This document shows positions 58,954-64,000 of a stretch of 64,000 bases of DNA, one piece after another. The stretch is from contig JAMJFZ010001815.1 in NCBI GenBank assembly GCA_026225945.1, positions 4,004,001 through 4,068,000 of the forward strand. The letters run 5' to 3'. The notes under the pieces are model-generated. The model was not told the origin of the DNA. It saw only the letters and a program-made list of their open reading frames with translations, and ran no database searches. Position numbers and translations under genes: made by a program. The DNA is from Cricetomys ansorgei. Lineage: Eukaryota; Chordata; Mammalia; Rodentia; Nesomyidae. Numbering within the stretch: the first letter of the stretch is position 1; every line of letters starts with the position of its first letter.

Positions 58954-61900
58954 TTGAATTCCTGTTGTGTTCCTTCTGTTGATTCTTTCAGATGCTCACT
59001 GATCTTATTCTACTGTTGGACTCCTTTTTCTGATCACAGACTTGACAGAATAACCCACTTACTTTTCTAAATAAGGTCCCGTAAGCCACGCTGCCTATCA
59101 GTGATTCGATGACACAACCTCACAAAGAAGCTTGTCTACTTTCTCATCAAATCCATGCTTCTGGGGTCTTATATAAGCTCTTTCCTGTGGCTTTGTTGGG
59201 AAGGCTGAGTCTACTTTAGAGTTATCACTGTAAATAGAAAGCTTTTCTAGGACTGTCCATGCACTGTGTATTATTGATTACTAACACTCTCTGCCACACT
59301 CCTTTCTTACAAGACACATTAATGTTTTCAGTCTTTTGACAGTACGATTTTATTCTAGAAATGTCTTAATTTATCCATAGGCTATTCTTCATTTCTTTCC
59401 CCAGCTAGTCCTGAGATAGCTAGGGAAAGTCATTGATTCATTCCTGACAAATATCTATGTGTTTATATCATATGCCAGGCATTCTTCCATACTGTAGAGA
59501 TTTGCAACAGACTAAACAACATTTGGAAGAAGAGACAAGAAATGAGATAAACCAATAGAGCCTAAGAATTACCTCCTGACAGAGTCAATGGAGAAAAGCA
59601 AGAGAGACTGAGCATGTGAAGATGAACGGTAGCTGCATTCTCAAATGCCACTGTGGGCTTAACAAATCCCAAGAAGACCACAGAAAGTCACGTACTTCAG
59701 ATGTGCTAGGTAAATGGAGGCTTCACCTTGATTACACTGTTCAAAATGGGAACTGAAGAACAGCCTTGGACAACTACAGTGATACCCCAAAATGGGATGG
59801 TGACATGGGTGAGTGGTCCTGACAGTGGTGTCTCATTTTGGATACAGTCTAGAGAAAGAGAATGAAGAACTCACTGAGTAAGTAGGCATGCTTTTAAAGA
59901 ACAAGGGCTTGCTCTCCTGTTTTGTTTTTGGGAGTACCCAACTGGAAAAATGATCTCATCAATGAAGGAAAGGAAGTTTGCTGTAAGGAAAATGGAGTTT
60001 GATTGTTCAGGTTCAGTTTATCTGGTATTCTAGAAAAGGAGAGTGGGACCACCTAGATGTCAAATGATTGTCTACATTTTGAGTTCACAGTAAGTTCTGT
60101 ACCAGGTGAGCCATGTAGGGAGGGCACTGGAGAGAAGAAGGAAGCACTTTAACCCTTTATAGGCTGGAGAAAAATTAGGAACCATAAAGAATATGATGAA
60201 AGCAAGCATTTGAAACAAATGTCCAGCAGCCAGTGAGTTATGAGAAGATAAAGGAGAGAATCATGATCTGGAAGCCAAGAGAAGGCAGTATGTCAGGGGA
60301 GAGTTACCAACCACTTCAGATTCTCTTGGTAGGCCTGCACTGTGAGGTCTGAGGAATAACAAATCTTTCAATGTGGAGGGATTGCTGACAACCTCGACAT
60401 TTTCAGATGCTTGGCATCAAATATAGAATGATCAGCTGAGAGAATGATCCTGCCATGGTCAGCTAGCTGGCAGATGCTGCGTGTGCACCATGTTCATATC
60501 CTGTTAGTCTGGGACATGGAGGTAACAATCTCTGGCTTCCTGAGAGTGACTGCATGCCAGCTTATGGAATTTGGATAGAGGTTCTGTACTCTATTGCTGA
60601 GTCTAGACTGAGAAAGAAGCGGTTTCTACCTCAGCACCCAGGTCTTTCTCTTTTCTTGACTTGGAAGTGGCTGCAGTCAATCTGAAGGGCAATCAGTGGC
60701 CCCTCAAATTTGGGGCCACTTATTTGAAGGCACAAGATGACTCCTGCTTCCAATATACTTTGTTCCTTTTTATGTTAAGCATATTGTAGGGAAAAGTCTG
60801 TTATCGCTGTTAATTTACCGTGACCAGTCAATTTTGAATTGAGGTATCTCAGTGCGAGGACACTGTCAGAAGTTAGCAAAGGATGATATCTCCTAATATA
60901 CTTAGCATTTGGTTAATATTACAATATTGCAATATAATTCCTAGAGTTTACCTTCATCAACTAATGAGTTAAAAGATGTAGACGTTTATAACTTGGTGGT
61001 CTTGGACATATCCTTAATACACAATTGCTCTTGTCCATGGGGTTAAGTCTCCTAAAGAAAACACCCACAGGTGCCTTCATTTTCTGTCTCCCGAAGTCTA
61101 TACTTTTTAGGCAATATTCACGGCTTCAGAGTCTCTGCTCAGAAATTTAGTTTACTATTTTGCATTTCAAAATGCTGTCACCCCCAAAACACTATTAAAA
61201 ATCATTAGTTATATCACAATGTGATGAGCACCTATCTTCTCAAATCAAGTTATAAACTATGAATACAGCAGTCAAAAGAAATAACTTTTATTCCTTTCAT
61301 AACCCTTCATAAACCTTTGTAAGATTTTCATTGATTTAAATTACTATAATAACCCAGTACTTCAGGTAGTCTGGCTTTGAAAGGAAGCATTTTACATAAT
61401 ATACATCAATTACTTGAAAAGATAGTTCTGTGTGAAGATCAGAGACGATCTGGAACTTTCAAGTGCAGATTTTACAATGTCCACCTCAACCTGGAGAAGC
61501 CACGTGGAGGATTTCAGCAGGAAACAGCCACATAATAATGAAAGGTTTCATTTTTAAGGAGTGCCTTAATAACTGCCATTGTGATTGGCACTTTGTATGT
61601 ACCGTCCTTCTGTAATTTTAAGATGCTGTGAATTTAAATATACAACTTTTTTTTCCTGATGGAAGAAAGAGACATTATTCCCTTTATTGGAAACCTCAAT
61701 TGCAAGAAGCTTCCTGATATTTAAAACCTTTACAAGTGGGAGAGGAAATTGGCTATCATCTTAATTCCCAAGTCTACACAGTGAAGTGTGTACAAGTCTG
61801 AAGTTCAGACATAATCTGCCCAGGGTCGCACTCCCTGAGACAGGGTAAGCTGACCCTAGTAACTGGGCTTTTTGTGATTCATTTATTGTCTTTACTCCTT

Positions 61901-63754
61901 GGCTTTTTTTTCTTCAAATCTTAGACCCTTAGATTTAGATTTTAAATCTGACAATACCTCCAAATATAGTTGAGTCCAGTGAGTGGATCTTTTTTCAAAA
62001 AAGAAAAAAAAAAACCCAGTAATTTACTCCATTGATAATTTCTTGAATCTTCTTTACCCAGTTCATACACGTAGTGGTTTGAAGCCAAGCATTTAAAGCT
62101 TGGTTGCATCTGAAGATAATGTTAACACTTTGTCAAGCATTTTGAATCGCTTGCAGCATATTGTAGTGTTATCCCCTGTCCACAAACATCCCTTCATTAT
62201 TGCCTAATTACATGCAAATTTCTAAAATGAATGAGTTTTAAGGACTTGTCAATCTGTCATCCTAGGAACCACTGAAACATTTTGACTGCTAGATAAATAA
62301 TCAGCAATAATCACACTATGCAAATTTGATATTTTCTGTACAATTATCTGAAACCGTAAATAACTGGACACAAAGACATTTGGCATTCTCTCCATGAGAC
62401 TTGACCTACAGAGTTTTTTCTCTTTTACTCTTCTAACAAACATGCAAGTAGAAAATTCGCTTTTTCAGTTTTTTCCTCCTAATCCCAATTGTACAAAGAG
62501 ACCCAGTGGAAAATTATGAGTGAGTGAATGCAAAGGGAATTTCATTTATTTTTATCTGGGGCCTATTTCCCCTTAGCATATGTATCTTGTTTGCTCTCAC
62601 TTTTGATTTTGTAATTTTTACTCCCTCTGTCATGAACCCCATCCCCAAATATGCAGGGAATAAAGACTGGGAATATTTGGTGTAAGTTTATTTGTTTTGC
62701 TCAAACTGCTTTTTTCTATATCCCATATTTTGCTGAACTCCTTCCTGTCTAATTCATTTCTAGAGTGTGTATTACAGATCAGGCACTGGGGAACATCCAA
62801 TATCGAAAGGCTAATTATCATTTCTGCTGGGAAATATGGCCTATTCCACTGAATTCACCCAGACTTACAACTAAAAATGTCTCCCTTCCGGTGGCCAAGG
62901 TCTTGTTTCTGTGATAGTTTGAGGACCATCTTGATGTCTGTGTGTTGTTGTGAGAGCAAGTCAAGGAGTTTTAAGTAACAGAGATGCAGTCTTTGGAAAT
63001 GTATTGATTTAAAAGGACTCTGACACTTTGAGAACACCTTCAATGTGTAAAAACTCAGACATTTCACATTCTTTTTAGTATTTAAAGGCCAATGAAAGTG
63101 AAAACAATTACTTACTGAATGTTTTGACTGATTGGTTGATTGTAGAAAGGGGATCCGTTGGAGTATTGTTACCTGGCAGTAAGAAGAAGAACAGCTTAGA
63201 GAACTTCATTTCTCTGACATGTTAATGGCTTTGCTCATTGGAAGAAGCAAATCCAACATTGATTTTTAATAAACTAGGGAAGAATCACATGGTGCCAATA
63301 CTAGGTTTTTTAAATTTTAAGACATTTAGCCAAATAAAGTATATTGATTTTACATAGAAGGACATTGAAAGATTGCCATCCATGAACTTGAAACATAGAA
63401 ACAATTCATAAAGTGCTCTGTGCCTCAGCCACTCATTTTCTTCTGTGAGTAATGCCGTCCATCAGTGGAAAGCCAGCCAGACTCGATGGTACTATTATTA
63501 TTTCTAAGCCTCTGTTGAGCGTGACTGCAAGTATTACATCTTGTTGCTCACGAAAGGCAGATAGTTAGGTAACTTTTAGTGCCAAAGGCAGGGGAAAGGC
63601 AGAAATACAGAATTCCTGTTTGCACAAGATCCGTATCAATGCAGCACAAGTCCCACCTAAGTTTCCTTATATCGTAGTTGACATAATCCAAGCCAGCTCA
63701 GGGAAATCGCCTTTTGTGAAGGCTTCTTTCAGAAGCACTATTTTCTGATTTTAG
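58954..63754. other. Long repeat-poor, gene-free stretch
   Basis: About 4.8 kb in which I recognise no SINE, LINE or LTR apart from a doubtful antisense MIR-like scrap at 61785-61870 ('atctgcccagggtcgcac'). Frames are at most 70 codons. Two ATGCAAAT octamers lie 106 bases apart at 62212 and 62318. No gene is supported. Confidence 0.45.
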
Positions 63755-63931
63755 TAGTTATTTGCATGTGCATCTGTGTACGTGTGTGCAGGTGCCTACA
63801 GAGGCTGGAAGAGGGCGTCGGAGCTCTGGAAATGGGAATTACAGGTTGTGTTGAGCCACTCAGTATGCAAACTCGGATCCTCTGCAAGAGCAGCACATGT
63901 TCTCAACCCCTGAGCCGCCTCTCCAGCCTCC
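63755..63931 (-). mobile_element. B3-type SINE
   Basis: Antisense: 'gtgtgtgcaggtgcctacag', 'aggctggaagagggcgtcgg', 'aatgggaattacaggttgtg', 'ctcggatcctctgcaagagc' and head 'ccctgagccgcctctccagc'. Near full length. Confidence 0.88.
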
Positions 63932-64000
63932 ACCTCTTTGCATTCTGATAGTACATCCAGTTTAGGTTTGTTGCAATGTGCATTCTAAACCGCTATAAAC

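Overview
This window looks like nuclear DNA from a muroid rodent (mouse, rat, hamster or vole type; I cannot fix the species). The evidence is the repeat mix: 7SL-derived B1, tRNA-derived B2/B3-type and ID-type SINEs, composite B4 elements, rodent ERVL-MaLR LTRs, ancient mammalian L1, L2 and MLT1 remnants, and many long (TG)n, (TA)n and (GA)n microsatellites. The sequence is AT-rich and CpG-poor. I see no protein-coding gene, rRNA, tRNA or known ncRNA that I can defend. None of the longer open frames (longest 172 codons, minus strand, 36795-37313) reads as a recognisable protein family, and many are microsatellite or minisatellite translations. I read the window as intergenic or deep intronic.

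Layout. 1-5.5 kb: an MLT1 LTR, a B1, a pyrimidine tract, two MaLR LTRs and a B4-like SINE. 5.5-10.9 kb: mostly unique sequence with a compound (TA)n(GA)n microsatellite and one candidate exon (10512-10593). 10.9-12.5 kb: an old L1 cut by a B1. 12.5-21 kb: mostly unique, with SINE remnants around 17.2-17.8 kb. 21.2-26 kb is the most structured part: an L1 reverse-transcriptase fragment, a tRNA-type SINE, a small CpG-dense patch with an ATG between splice-like sites, a minus-strand block with interrupted open frames, an L1 3' end, and a short ERVK-like provirus with two LTRs, a lysine-type primer binding site and a polypurine tract. 26-38 kb: scattered SINEs, a solo LTR of the same ERVK-like family, and a 77-bp hAT-type miniature element with an exact 8-bp target-site duplication. 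38-42 kb: L2, B4 and antisense L1 5' and 3' fragments. 44.4-45.1 kb: a diverged minisatellite with a 19-bp unit. 45-58.3 kb: further SINEs, L2, MaLR and other LTRs, and a third ERVK-like LTR insertion (minus strand) carrying a recent 83-bp tandem duplication. 59-63.7 kb: a long stretch with almost no recognisable repeats.

There is no operon or pathway to describe. The relationships worth noting are between mobile elements: nesting of LTR and SINE copies in older elements, and one LTR family present as a provirus (two LTRs) plus two solitary LTRs within about 31 kb. Family names come from remembered consensus patterns, so subfamily labels are tentative and RepeatMasker would settle them. I found no convincing undescribed biological system. 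The better candidates for a second look are the provirus, the LTR tandem duplication, the 19-bp minisatellite, the CpG patch and the miniature hAT element.
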